DNA from: Chryseosolibacter sp049791675
Lineage (GTDB): Bacteria > Bacteroidota > Bacteroidia > Cytophagales > Cyclobacteriaceae
Direction: 5' to 3'
Assembly (NCBI GenBank): GCA_049791675.1
Contig: JBARAD010000057.1
Coordinates: 1-64,000, forward strand
Length of the DNA stretch: 64,000 nucleotides
Positions 52,993 through 61,526 of this stretch are shown here, in pieces. How positions within the stretch are numbered: the stretch's first letter is position 1; each line of letters begins with the position of its first letter. The position numbers and the translations under genes are program-made. The notes under the pieces were generated by a model that saw nothing but the letters and a program-made list of their open reading frames with translations, did not search any database and was not told the origin of the DNA.

Positions 52993-54882
52993 TTACGCCG
53001 TGACGAAATCAAGATTCCCGGTAATACGGAGTCCTTTTTCTTTAAATGTGTCTACATACAATCTGATGCGCTTCCTCGCGACCTCCAGATCGGTGTTATT
53101 CAGATTGATATTCAAGAGGTCGATGTACCAGGGCAGTTTGGTATCGCTGAGAACGTAAACGGCGACGATCTCTCTTGCAATCGGAAGGGTCGTGGTCTTT
53201 GAAAGATCGTATACATCCTTGTTGTTTGCGTTCAGCAACTTTGCATATTCCTCTTCGAGCAATTTCCTGAACAGCGATCCCGAAAAGATATCACCGGATT
53301 TTACGCCCGTATCCGGATCATCCTGTGTAATCTTCGCGCCTTTGTGTGTCCATTCCCAGAGGATACTTAAACGGATCTCGCCGGTAGCCATATCTTCCAT
53401 GAGGTAGAGGATGTCGTCATTGCCAAAGAAATCAGCAGGTTTCAGTGCAGCTGCCTGCATCCCCTGTCCGAAGGCGTTGCCATATTGGAGCGCAACGCTC
53501 AGGAGGTTGCGGGCTCCACGGATGGTGGTCGGGGCGGGCTCAATGAGAATAAGGTCTTCAGCAGACCGCTGATCATAGGAGAGTGCGGGAAATTTTCGCC
53601 CGAGCTGATTGGCCCTTCCTGCTTTTTCCCAGACCGGGCGAACGATGTGTACCATCTTCCAGTGAGCGACCCATTTTCCGCTGGCGCCTTCGCGCTCCTC
53701 CCGTTCTGCACCGGCAACGGCTTTTTTCATACTGGCAGAAACGCCCTCTTCAGACCCTACCGGGATATTCGGCTCCATCCCACCCTGCCACAAGGCATAG
53801 TTTCCATGGATATCGGGCGTATTCACCGCACAACGGACGCGGTTTTCATAATGACGCATGTATCCGTATGTCATCACAACGGCCTCGATATCCGGATTGA
53901 CAAACGTTTTGTCCCAGGCCATGGCATCCGAAACACTATTGATGTAGTCCCATCGGCCGGTATTGTATCCTACAAAATGTTTTCCCAGTGCAGCGCGGAT
54001 CTCCATCAGCTGATGCGTTGCTTCCAGTTGTTCCACCAGCATGTACACCTTGATCGTACCCGGACCAAGACCAAGGTGTTGCTCAAGCGCATTCAGCATT
54101 TCATTCCAAACCGCGGCTTCTTCAGCCGTTTGAATCTTGGGAAGATATAATACCACGGAAGATCCCTGCGCCTGAAGCGCCCTGTAGTTATTCACCACAT
54201 ACAGCGTCAGGTCGACGATGGATGCCGCCATCGCCACGCCTTGTGCATCGCATATGTGGCGGTCGTCGAGGTGAAGCCCCCGCGCGCGGAAGATCCTGGT
54301 AGTGAATCTGAGCTGTTCCTTCCAGTCGTCAATGATCTTACGGCCAAAGAAACCCATAGACCACCGGTTCATTTCAACCGAAACCTGTTCGGCTACTTTT
54401 AAAAACAGCGGATCCAGGTGTATGGCCAGTTTCAGATTGCGCTGGTTATCGAGTGACATCGTCGCGATCTGACCGAGGGCATCTTCTCCATCGAACATCC
54501 ATCCGTCGGCTCCCGACAATAGCGCATAGGCTACATTGCGGATACTGCTTTCCACCGGTGCATTCGGCTTGGCCGCAGGGCCGGTGCCTTGTATCCATTG
54601 GCGTTGCAGGTCGCGCGGGATGACAGAACCTTCAAATCTTCCATCGCGGGCATCCTGCACCCTGATGCTCGTCCGGGGAATCACACCCTGGGGATCGGGA
54701 AATTTGATGCGTTCCCGGTTTCTTTGGCGTTCCGACCTTCTTTTGATCCTGGCATCCATGACCTCCTTTACCGTTGCGTTGAAGCTGGATAACGCGGACA
54801 GCGCTGTGAGCACCTCGTCGGTATAGACATCACGATAGATTTCTTTCAGGTTGCCGCGGATTTGAAGCTTGTTTGAAGTCAT
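52993..54882 (-). CDS. Malate synthase A-type protein
   Basis: 629 aa, longer than the usual 530-550. Core motifs match malate synthase A: FRARGLHLDDRH with the catalytic Arg, YLPKIQTAEEAAVWNEM, VEQLEATHQLMEI, VGYNTGRWDYI, GKWVAH, and the catalytic Asp in YLMEDMATGEIRLSILWEW. The enzyme condenses glyoxylate with acetyl-CoA to malate. The extra length lies mainly between the RWDYI and GKWVAH blocks and towards the C-terminus. No isocitrate lyase gene is in the window. Its position 36 bp after lutC, on the same strand, suggests use of glyoxylate made from 2-hydroxyacids. Confidence 0.87.
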   Translation of the reverse strand: MTSNKLQIRGNLKEIYRDVYTDEVLTALSALSSFNATVKEVMDARIKRRSERQRNRERIKFPDPQGVIPRTSIRVQDARDGRFEGSVIPRDLQRQWIQGTGPAAKPNAPVESSIRNVAYALLSGADGWMFDGEDALGQIATMSLDNQRNLKLAIHLDPLFLKVAEQVSVEMNRWSMGFFGRKIIDDWKEQLRFTTRIFRARGLHLDDRHICDAQGVAMAASIVDLTLYVVNNYRALQAQGSSVVLYLPKIQTAEEAAVWNEMLNALEQHLGLGPGTIKVYMLVEQLEATHQLMEIRAALGKHFVGYNTGRWDYINSVSDAMAWDKTFVNPDIEAVVMTYGYMRHYENRVRCAVNTPDIHGNYALWQGGMEPNIPVGSEEGVSASMKKAVAGAEREEREGASGKWVAHWKMVHIVRPVWEKAGRANQLGRKFPALSYDQRSAEDLILIEPAPTTIRGARNLLSVALQYGNAFGQGMQAAALKPADFFGNDDILYLMEDMATGEIRLSILWEWTHKGAKITQDDPDTGVKSGDIFSGSLFRKLLEEEYAKLLNANNKDVYDLSKTTTLPIAREIVAVYVLSDTKLPWYIDLLNINLNNTDLEVARKRIRLYVDTFKEKGLRITGNLDFVTA

Positions 54883-54918
54883 GAATAAAACCGGATATTG
54901 TCTCAGATATTTTAACTT

Positions 54919-55503
54919 CTATTCTTTTACGATGAATACCGTCATGGAGATGGGGCCGTGTGCGCCCATCACGAGGGCTTGCTCGATATCGGCCGTTTTT
55001 GAGGGACCTCCGATGAACACCCCAAATCCATAGTCTCCCTGTCCGATCTTTGCATAGGCTTCATGCATGGTAGGGACGATCGAGGAGGCGTCAATCAACA
55101 CGGCGAGGTGCTGGCAGATAAAGGGGATGATCCTTTGCCCCATGATGTTTTCTGTGAGCCAGACAGCGCCGTTCTCCGCCACCGCGAGGTGGGCCTTGAT
55201 CACAGCAAGTTCCACGTTTTCAAAGGAATGCGGATCAGCGTCCGGAGAATACATTTCAATCATATCCGCAAGGGCCGGCAGCGTTGTGACCATGCGTTTA
55301 CCGGTATCAAACTGATCGCGGATAAGCACTTTGATGGCCTCCATATTATCAACGGTAAACGCGTTCCCACCGATCCCGATAAAGGTATCGATATAAGCCT
55401 GCACATTATCCTGACCGGATCCTTTGAACCGGATATCGGGTAACGGTATGGCGGGAGGTTGATTTTTCAATACGTCGGCAAGTATTTTTTCCCGGCTCGT
55501 CAT
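54919..55503 (-). CDS. lutC: LutC/YkgG family protein (LUD domain)
   Basis: 194 aa. LUD domain features: TVDNMEAIKVLI, AHLAVAENGAVWLTEN, HLAVLIDASSIVPTMHEAY, and the C-terminal FIGGPSKTADIEQALVMGAHGP. LutC is the third subunit of the LutABC complex, which oxidises L-lactate to pyruvate in the cytoplasm using iron-sulfur clusters. It follows lutB by 21 bp and precedes malate synthase by 36 bp, all on one strand. Confidence 0.92.
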   Translation of the reverse strand: MTSREKILADVLKNQPPAIPLPDIRFKGSGQDNVQAYIDTFIGIGGNAFTVDNMEAIKVLIRDQFDTGKRMVTTLPALADMIEMYSPDADPHSFENVELAVIKAHLAVAENGAVWLTENIMGQRIIPFICQHLAVLIDASSIVPTMHEAYAKIGQGDYGFGVFIGGPSKTADIEQALVMGAHGPISMTVFIVKE

Positions 55504-55524
55504 GTTCGTTCTGAAAGCTTTAGT

Positions 55525-56949
55525 TCAATGCTGTTTTTTATTCCCTTTATTTTTTGCGTACCATTCATCAAACGACTGCGCGGGAGGTTTCGGCATATCG
55601 CGGTGTTTGAACCATGGATTCATACTATTGTTGATGGCAAAAGGCGCATATTTCAGAACCCACCTTCCCATTTTTCCTGCGGCCCTGAAGAGTGTCGGAG
55701 AGGAGAAAGTTTGCGCCATCGTTTTCATCGCGACCGTTTTGGCCTGGGGAGCATATCCTTCTTTTACAATCACCTGCCTCCATTTGTAGAGCTGATCGTG
55801 GATGTTGATCTTGACGGGGCACACATTAGAGCACGAACCGCAGAGGGTGGACGCAAACGGAAGATCAGCATGCCGCTTCATATCCAGGTTTGGCGCCAGA
55901 ATTGCGCCGATGGGTCCCGTGATGGTGTTGTGATAACTCAGTCCTCCGCCTTTGCGGTACACCGGACAGGTATTCATACAGCTACCGCACTTGATACACT
56001 TCAGCGAATCCCGAAAATCAGGGCGGCCCAGCTGGCGGCTCCTTCCGGCATCCACGAGAATGACATGCATCTCCTGTCCGGGGCGTGGCTTGCGGTAATG
56101 GCTTGAATAGATCGTAATGGGTGTGCCGATGGCGCTGCGCGCGAGCACGCGCAGGAATACGCTCAGGTGTTCCTTTTTGGGGATAAGCTTTTCCAGTCCC
56201 ATGGAAGCGATGTGGACCTCGGAGAGGTGTGCTCCCATGTCAGCATTACCTTCATTTGTGCACACCACAAATTCTCCGGTCTCCGCTACGGCGAAATTAA
56301 CGCCGGTGAGTGCACCGCGGCGCGTAAGGAATACTTCACGGAGATGTTTGCGGGCGGCGCGCGTCAGCAGCGTCGGATCCGACAATCCTTTCTCCGTTCC
56401 GAGGTGTTCATGAAACAATTCACCGATCTCCTCTTTGCGCTTGTGGATGCAGGGAAGCACAACATGGCTCGGAGGCTCATGATCTATTTGCTGAATATAT
56501 TCTCCCAGGTCGGAGTTCACTACCCCGATGCCGCGTTCTTCAAGGAACTCATTCAGATGACACTCTTCTGTCAGCATCGATTTGCTTTTCACCATCTGCG
56601 TGATGCCTTTCGCCTTCAGAATGGAATAGACGATCTCATTGTGCTCCTGCGCATTGGCGGCCCAATGTACTTTGATACCATTCTTCCCGAGGTTTGTTTC
56701 AAACTGTACGAGATAATCATGCAGGTTTGAAAGCAGGTGGCTTTTGATCTGAGAAGCCGCTTCGCGCAATTCTTCCCATTCCGGAATCTGCTTTGAGATC
56801 TTGTCGCGCTTCTGGCGGATCCACCACAGCGCGCCATCGTGCCAGTTTACGCGCGCTTCGTCCGCGTTGAATTCATCCGCAAGCTCGGGGTGGGATTTGC
56901 CGCGGAAGAAGGCTTCAGGAGAATGGTCTTGTTTCACTTGCTGCTTCAT
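55525..56949 (-). CDS. lutB: LutB iron-sulfur protein
   Basis: 474 aa. The N-terminal LUD domain (about 60-310, with SMLTEECHLNEFLEERGI and VVNSDLGEYIQQ) is followed by two 4Fe-4S motifs: CIKCGSCMNTCP from Cys318 and CGSCSNVCP from Cys370. The C-terminal helical tail is usual. LutB passes electrons within the LutABC L-lactate oxidation complex. The start codon is 5 nt from the left array of a 7-bp repeat, and lutA lies about 800 bp upstream beyond an S23-family gene, so the operon is interrupted. Confidence 0.94.
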   Translation of the reverse strand: MKQQVKQDHSPEAFFRGKSHPELADEFNADEARVNWHDGALWWIRQKRDKISKQIPEWEELREAASQIKSHLLSNLHDYLVQFETNLGKNGIKVHWAANAQEHNEIVYSILKAKGITQMVKSKSMLTEECHLNEFLEERGIGVVNSDLGEYIQQIDHEPPSHVVLPCIHKRKEEIGELFHEHLGTEKGLSDPTLLTRAARKHLREVFLTRRGALTGVNFAVAETGEFVVCTNEGNADMGAHLSEVHIASMGLEKLIPKKEHLSVFLRVLARSAIGTPITIYSSHYRKPRPGQEMHVILVDAGRSRQLGRPDFRDSLKCIKCGSCMNTCPVYRKGGGLSYHNTITGPIGAILAPNLDMKRHADLPFASTLCGSCSNVCPVKINIHDQLYKWRQVIVKEGYAPQAKTVAMKTMAQTFSSPTLFRAAGKMGRWVLKYAPFAINNSMNPWFKHRDMPKPPAQSFDEWYAKNKGNKKQH

Positions 56950-56953
56950 TGGC

Positions 56954-56982
56954 GTGAGTGGTCAGTGGTGAGTGGTGAGTGG
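56954..56982. repeat. 7-bp repeat array, left arm (GTGAGTG type) beside lutB
   Basis: Units GTGAGTG, GTCAGTG, GTGAGTG, GTGAGTG, GG. It is the reverse-complement type of the array beginning at 57511, so the two form inverted arms around the S23-family gene. Confidence 0.8.
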
Positions 56983-57077
56983 GTACGTGCTGCTTTATCG
57001 CTTTCCGGCATATTCATAACTATATATTGCAAAAATAAATGATGCATATAGACTGATGATCGATTACCAGTCAACCT

Positions 57078-57420
57078 TTATTTAATCATTCCGCTTAACA
57101 TTTTAAACATTTGCACAATCGCCTGACTGTAAGTCTTCCAAGGTAGCATATTTTAGCTCGACCACCAGATCTAAGCAGGCATCAATTTCAATTACTGATC
57201 CCCGGGAAATCTCAAAGTATCGGACCCGTTCCTTCTCGGACTTTCGGGAGCAGCCTTCTGCTAAATTCAAATGTACAGACAGTGCCGCGCGCCTCAACTG
57301 TTGAACCATGGCAAACTTCTCATCACTTGGAAATTGCCTGGTAAGTTTATAGCATTCAAGAGCAAGTTGTTGGGACGCTTTATAAACGTCCAGCCGGGTG
57401 TGAGCAAGTTGTAGAAACAT
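57078..57420 (-). pseudogene. Four-helix-bundle / 23S rRNA intervening-sequence (S23) family protein, frameshifted near its end
   Basis: The open frame 57103-57420 encodes 105 aa: LDVYKASQQLALECYKLTRQ, then QLRRAALSVHLNLAEGCSRK and ERVRYFEISRGSVIEIDACL. This is the S23/IVP family (TIGR02436-like), usually 115-120 aa. The last part is missing, but shifting frame by one base near 57119-57122 gives AIVQMFKMLSGMIK and a stop at 57078, which is the expected C-terminal helix. One extra G therefore explains the truncation. Relatives occur inside 23S rRNA insertions, as lone chromosomal genes, and as Avd partners of diversity-generating retroelements; no reverse transcriptase is present here. Confidence 0.75.
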
Positions 57421-57503
57421 ACAGAGAGGGTTTATAGGTAAAACATGAGTTGTCTACACTGGGTAAAACGACACGCCCTTTCAATTTGCACGACTCAATT
57501 AAA

Positions 57504-57775
57504 TCGGCACGCCCTCACTCACCACTCACCACTCACTACTCACCTCTTCGATTCACGCCTCACGATTCACGCACCTCGTTCGTGGCACGCCCTTACTCAC
57601 CTCTTCGATTCACGCCTCACGATTCACGCACTCACCTCTTTCATGGCACGCCCTTACTCACTACTCCCCACTCACCACTCACCTCTTCGATGCACGTCCT
57701 CATTCACGATTCACGCTCTCACCTCTTTCGTGGCACGCCCCATTCACGATTCACGATTCACGCCCTCACTATTCA
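57504..57775. repeat. Complex 7-bp repeat array, right arm, running into the lutA 3' end
   Basis: It starts with CACTCAC units, then alternates CTCTTCG, ATTCACG, CCTCACG and related heptamers. A higher-order block marked by GGCACGCCC recurs at 57506, 57584, 57645 and 57732 (spacings 78, 61 and 87 bp). The array reaches 57775 and encodes the last residues of LutA (SEGVNRES). The 57421-57503 stretch upstream holds nothing clear, apart from a CGACACGCCC remnant near 57468. Confidence 0.85.
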
Positions 57776-58499
57776 ATATCTCCGCAATATGCACCACCTT
57801 CATCGGGCTTTTGCTCCGGTTCACCAGTCCTTCGAGGTGCATGAGGCAGGAAAGGTCTGATGACGTGATGTATTCGGCGCCGTTTCGCTGGTGATCGGCG
57901 ACGCGGTCCTTGCCCATCTTGACGGATACCGCTTCCTCGGAAACGCAGAAGGTGCCACCAAAGCCGCAACATTCGTCGGCACGGTCTAGTGTGACCAGTT
58001 CCAGACCATCCACCATGTTGAGTAATTGCAGCGGTTTTGAAAATGCCGGCGCATTGAGCTCGCTCATCTGGGAGAGGTGAAGTCCCCGCAATCCGTGGCA
58101 GCTATGATGGATGCCGACGCGGTGCGGGAATCGGGCATTCAGTCGCTGGACCTTGAGCACATCGGTGAGGAATTCAACAAGCTCATATATCTTCCCGCGG
58201 ATGTTTTCCGCCTGCTGCGGGTGGGTACGCGAATGGAGGTGCTCCTTCACGTGCAGCACGCAGCTTGCCGAAGGGGCAACAATATAGTCGTAGCTCCCGG
58301 AAAAATTTTTTACAAAGAGGTCATCGCACCCGTCAGTAAGGTGTTGAAAGCCGGAGTTCGCCATCGGCTGTCCGCAACAGGTCTGGCCGGAAGGATAGAC
58401 AACATCTACACCCAATTTCTCCAGCAATTGCACTGTGGCGATGCCAGCCTTGGGATAAAACTGATTTACGTAACAGGGGATGAAGAGACCGACAGTCAT
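57744..58499 (-). CDS. lutA: LutA/GlpC-type cysteine-rich iron-sulfur protein
   Basis: 251 aa. Two CCG domains with the duplicated cysteine motifs SGQTCCGQP (41-43 CCG) and ADECCGFGG (177-179 CCG), plus HHSCHGLRG, as in LutA/YkgE. Part of the LutABC lactate-oxidising complex. The last eight or so residues (SEGVNRES) and the stop codon come from GTGAATC units of the adjoining 7-bp repeat array, so the native C-terminus has probably been replaced. The 242 bp upstream (58500-58741) show no gene. Confidence 0.93.
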   Translation of the reverse strand: MTVGLFIPCYVNQFYPKAGIATVQLLEKLGVDVVYPSGQTCCGQPMANSGFQHLTDGCDDLFVKNFSGSYDYIVAPSASCVLHVKEHLHSRTHPQQAENIRGKIYELVEFLTDVLKVQRLNARFPHRVGIHHSCHGLRGLHLSQMSELNAPAFSKPLQLLNMVDGLELVTLDRADECCGFGGTFCVSEEAVSVKMGKDRVADHQRNGAEYITSSDLSCLMHLEGLVNRSKSPMKVVHIAEILNSEGVNRES

Positions 58500-58741
58500 C
58501 GTGCGTGGTGAATTAAAAGTTGAAAGTGGGCTTCTGCGTTCATAAATCCCGTCATTGCGATCGAATTTTCAGGGGAATTTAAGGTTTTTTAAAATCCGCC
58601 GGAGCGCGCGTGGATAAATCAACGCATAATTGATACCTGTGGCCCATATCTTATTTCTGCGGATAAAAACTGAGCGTGCAGGCACTGAAGCCGAGGGAAG
58701 AATCCGGCGCCGCAACCCACCTTCCTCCCCGGTTTACCCGA

Positions 58742-59398
58742 TCAGTTTTTGATCTTGATCACCAACTTTTTGACCGGAGCATTCTCATTGACCTTCATCC
58801 CGGGGCGGTGTGCATCATCCGGAAAGAAAAGGAAAAATGTTCCGGGCTTTGCCGAAAGTTCTCTCCCTTCTTCAGAAGCGTAAAAGGCAATATCCTTCGT
58901 TTCATCGTAAGGAGTCTTTACAGTAGTTGTCGACAGATCGGTCAGGCCGATGCGCTCCTCACCCGAAATAAGGAACTGAAGATCCGTATAAACTTTGTGC
59001 GATTCATACAGGGCATCTTCCGGATTTTTGGAATTGTACTCCTGAATCATCGCATAGACATCCTTGCCATCGATTTCATGCGTGCCTGCCGCAAGCGAGG
59101 GCAGGTTCGGATTTGTCAGAAACGCAAAAGCCTTTTCCCAGCGCTCCGGATTTCGGTGGTAGCGAATGGCAAAGTCCTGTTTATCAATTGATGCATCCGG
59201 CTGAAAACCGGTTTGCGGAAGCCATTCCTTCCTGTTGAACCATTCCGCCGCCTGGGCTTCTGACCATTTTCCTGGATCTTTCATTTCTTTGTTTGCGCTA
59301 CAACCTATGATCACTAAGAATAACAAAACGTAAAGCAGATCACTGGTGTTCATCCAGTGATGATTCAGTCTCGGGGCTGATTTCAGTTTCATCTTCAA
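58742..59398 (-). CDS. YhcH/YjgK/YiaL-family domain in a predicted lipoprotein
   Basis: 218 aa. The N-terminus has a charged start and a hydrophobic stretch ending VIIGC (Cys33), a lipobox. An extra segment (KWSEAQAAEWFNRKEWLPQT) precedes the YhcH-type cupin fold: YNSKNPEDALYESHKVYTDL, LISGEERIG, TFFLFFPDDAHRPGM. The His/Glu metal-site positions are visible (ESHKxYxDLQ, HRP). Most members are cytosolic sugar-related proteins of about 150 aa (YiaL, NanQ, EbgC), so export is unusual. A sugar anomerase-like role is inferred. It follows the OPT transporter gene by 54 bp. Confidence 0.8.
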   Translation of the reverse strand: MKMKLKSAPRLNHHWMNTSDLLYVLLFLVIIGCSANKEMKDPGKWSEAQAAEWFNRKEWLPQTGFQPDASIDKQDFAIRYHRNPERWEKAFAFLTNPNLPSLAAGTHEIDGKDVYAMIQEYNSKNPEDALYESHKVYTDLQFLISGEERIGLTDLSTTTVKTPYDETKDIAFYASEEGRELSAKPGTFFLFFPDDAHRPGMKVNENAPVKKLVIKIKN

Positions 59399-59452
59399 TG
59401 TTTACAATTAAAATTCACATTTCTTCCGACTTATCAAAGCACCGGATATCGT

Positions 59453-61507
59453 CTACCCTGCCTCATCCTTCCGGGTTGCGGTATGGTACAGGTATGCAGC
59501 CATCGCGGCGAAGAAGAGCACACCGAGGATATGATAGCCACCGTGTCCCAACAGGTTCGTCAGGCCGTGCTCTGCGTTGATCGTCTGCAACGATTTATAG
59601 ATGCCGTCGTTGACGGAAAGCAAGGCCACGATCACGCCCGCAAGGGCGCCACCCGCGATCAGACCGGTGGCAAGGAGGCTTCCCCTTCCGAGTTCATCGT
59701 CTTCTCTCAGTTCATTCTTCCGGGCCGCGCGCCAGTCGACATAACCTTTGATCCCGCCGCCAATGGCGATAGGCAACGTAGTGGATAGCGGCAGATACAG
59801 ACCGATGGCGAAAGCCAGCGCTTTGATACCGCACAACTCGATCATCACCGCGATGAACACGCCGGCAATGACGAACTGCCAGTCGAGGTTGAAGGACAGG
59901 ATGCCTTTGGCAAGTGTAGCCATCAGCGTTGCCTGTGGTGCGGCATATTTCGTACTTCCGATGGCGTGCTCGATTCCCTGAGCCACCATATCCGGCGTAG
60001 GTTTATCGAGGGTGATCACCACGATGCCAATGGCCAGGGACGAAACAATTGCGCCTATGAAAAGGGCAAGCTGCTGATACCGGGGCGTGGCGCCCACGAT
60101 GTAACCTGTTTTCAGGTCCTGAGAAGTAGCCCCTGCGTTGGCCGCAGCGATACAGATCATGCCCCCCACGACAAGTGCCAGGGGCTCGTAGAATTCACCC
60201 GTCCAGCCGATCGCCGTAAAGATGAGACACGTGCCCATGAGCGTGGCGATGGTCATACCGGAGATCGGGCTGTTACTGGACCCGACAAGGCCAACGATAC
60301 GGCTGGCCACAGTCACAAAGAAGAACCCGAAAATCACGATCAGCACCCCGATCAGAAGTTTCTGAATGAACCCTTCTCCCGGGATATTGGGGAGGATTGC
60401 GATCAGCGCCACCAGCACAAGGCTTCCCACGATCACTACTTTAAAGGAAAGATCACGTTCCGTTCGCGATACGCCACCCGTCTCAGTACCCTTCAGAGAA
60501 CCCATGCTCTCGCGGAACGAGCTGACAATAGTAGGGATGGTTTTCATGAGTGTAATGAAGCCGCCTGCAGCCACTGCGCCCGCGCCGATCTGGCGGATAT
60601 AAGCAAAGTAAATCGCCAGGGAAGCGTTGCCAAATGTTTTCGAGACCGGATCCCAGGCGCCGGTTCCTCCCGGTGTATTGATGTCGGAATGATAACCCAG
60701 TTTTACAAGCTGCATGGCAATCACTTGCGGCTCGACCAACGTGCTCAGCAGCGGAGTGATCGCCCACCATGCCAATACAGAACCCGCGACGAGAACACCG
60801 CCGATCTTCGGACCGATAATATATCCGACCCCCAAATATTCGGGTGTGATATCGGCGTTTACCGTGGCGGAAGGCCAGAACTTGTTTACCTGGCTCGTAA
60901 CGAAAGTCGGGGTCTCGGCGATGATGTGCAGTACCTTTTGAAATATCGCATAGACGAGCGCGATGCCCATCCCGATGAAGGCGGTTTTTGCAAAGACACC
61001 ACCCTTTTCGCCGGCCTGTAAGACAGAAGCACACGCCGTTCCTTCCGGATACGGAAGCACGCCGTGTTCCTTGACAATGAGCGAACGCCTCAGCGGAATC
61101 ATCATGATCGTCCCCAACATACCGCCAAAGGCGGCAAGGATGAGGATCGTCAGATAGTTGAAATAATCCGCTCCCACACTCTCACCGTTTGGTCCGGGAG
61201 AAAGAAAAAGAAAACCCGGGAGGGTGAAGACAACACCCGCGGCGATTGACTCACCGGCGGAACCCGTGGTCTGGATGATATTGTTTTCAAGGATCGTGGT
61301 TTTCAGAAACTTGCGGCCCAACGTGATGGCAATGACGGCGATGGGTATGGATGCGGAAACAGTAAGCCCGGCTTTCAGGGCCAGGTAGACAGTAGATGCA
61401 CCAAACAGCACGCCGAAGAGAACACCAAATGCTACCGACTTGACGGTAAATTCAGCAATATTCTGTTCGGGCGCGATATATGGTTTGAAAGTTTTATTTC
61501 CTTCCAT
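59453..61507 (-). CDS. OPT-family oligopeptide transporter
   Basis: 684 aa with about 15 hydrophobic segments. OPT features: FGVLFGVLFGASTVYLALKAG, IPIAVIAITLGRKF, QTTGSAGESIAAGVVFTLPG near the N-terminus, and ATLMATLAKGILSFNLDWQF late in the protein. Bacterial members are proton-driven importers of small peptides or metal chelates in the inner membrane. It follows the POT transporter gene by 19 bp, so the two peptide carriers are co-expressed. Confidence 0.93.
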   Translation of the reverse strand: MEGNKTFKPYIAPEQNIAEFTVKSVAFGVLFGVLFGASTVYLALKAGLTVSASIPIAVIAITLGRKFLKTTILENNIIQTTGSAGESIAAGVVFTLPGFLFLSPGPNGESVGADYFNYLTILILAAFGGMLGTIMMIPLRRSLIVKEHGVLPYPEGTACASVLQAGEKGGVFAKTAFIGMGIALVYAIFQKVLHIIAETPTFVTSQVNKFWPSATVNADITPEYLGVGYIIGPKIGGVLVAGSVLAWWAITPLLSTLVEPQVIAMQLVKLGYHSDINTPGGTGAWDPVSKTFGNASLAIYFAYIRQIGAGAVAAGGFITLMKTIPTIVSSFRESMGSLKGTETGGVSRTERDLSFKVVIVGSLVLVALIAILPNIPGEGFIQKLLIGVLIVIFGFFFVTVASRIVGLVGSSNSPISGMTIATLMGTCLIFTAIGWTGEFYEPLALVVGGMICIAAANAGATSQDLKTGYIVGATPRYQQLALFIGAIVSSLAIGIVVITLDKPTPDMVAQGIEHAIGSTKYAAPQATLMATLAKGILSFNLDWQFVIAGVFIAVMIELCGIKALAFAIGLYLPLSTTLPIAIGGGIKGYVDWRAARKNELREDDELGRGSLLATGLIAGGALAGVIVALLSVNDGIYKSLQTINAEHGLTNLLGHGGYHILGVLFFAAMAAYLYHTATRKDEAG

Positions 61508-61526
61508 AGGTCACATTGAGTTTAGG

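Noticed and set aside
57078..57420. S23-family gene as Avd of a diversity-generating retroelement
   Set aside because: No reverse transcriptase, template repeat or variable repeat was found near it.
57504..57775. Possible CRISPR array
   Set aside because: There are no constant 25-37-bp repeats with unique spacers; the pattern is a 7-bp tandem repeat with higher-order blocks, and no cas gene is present.
57450..57894. Open frames of 136-149 codons on the plus strand
   Set aside because: They translate the 7-bp repeats (repeated HSPL and RFTPHDSR-like strings) and run into the antisense of lutA.
59966..61021. 351-codon open frame opposite the OPT transporter gene
   Set aside because: Composition is a polar mirror of the membrane protein on the other strand, with no recognisable domain.
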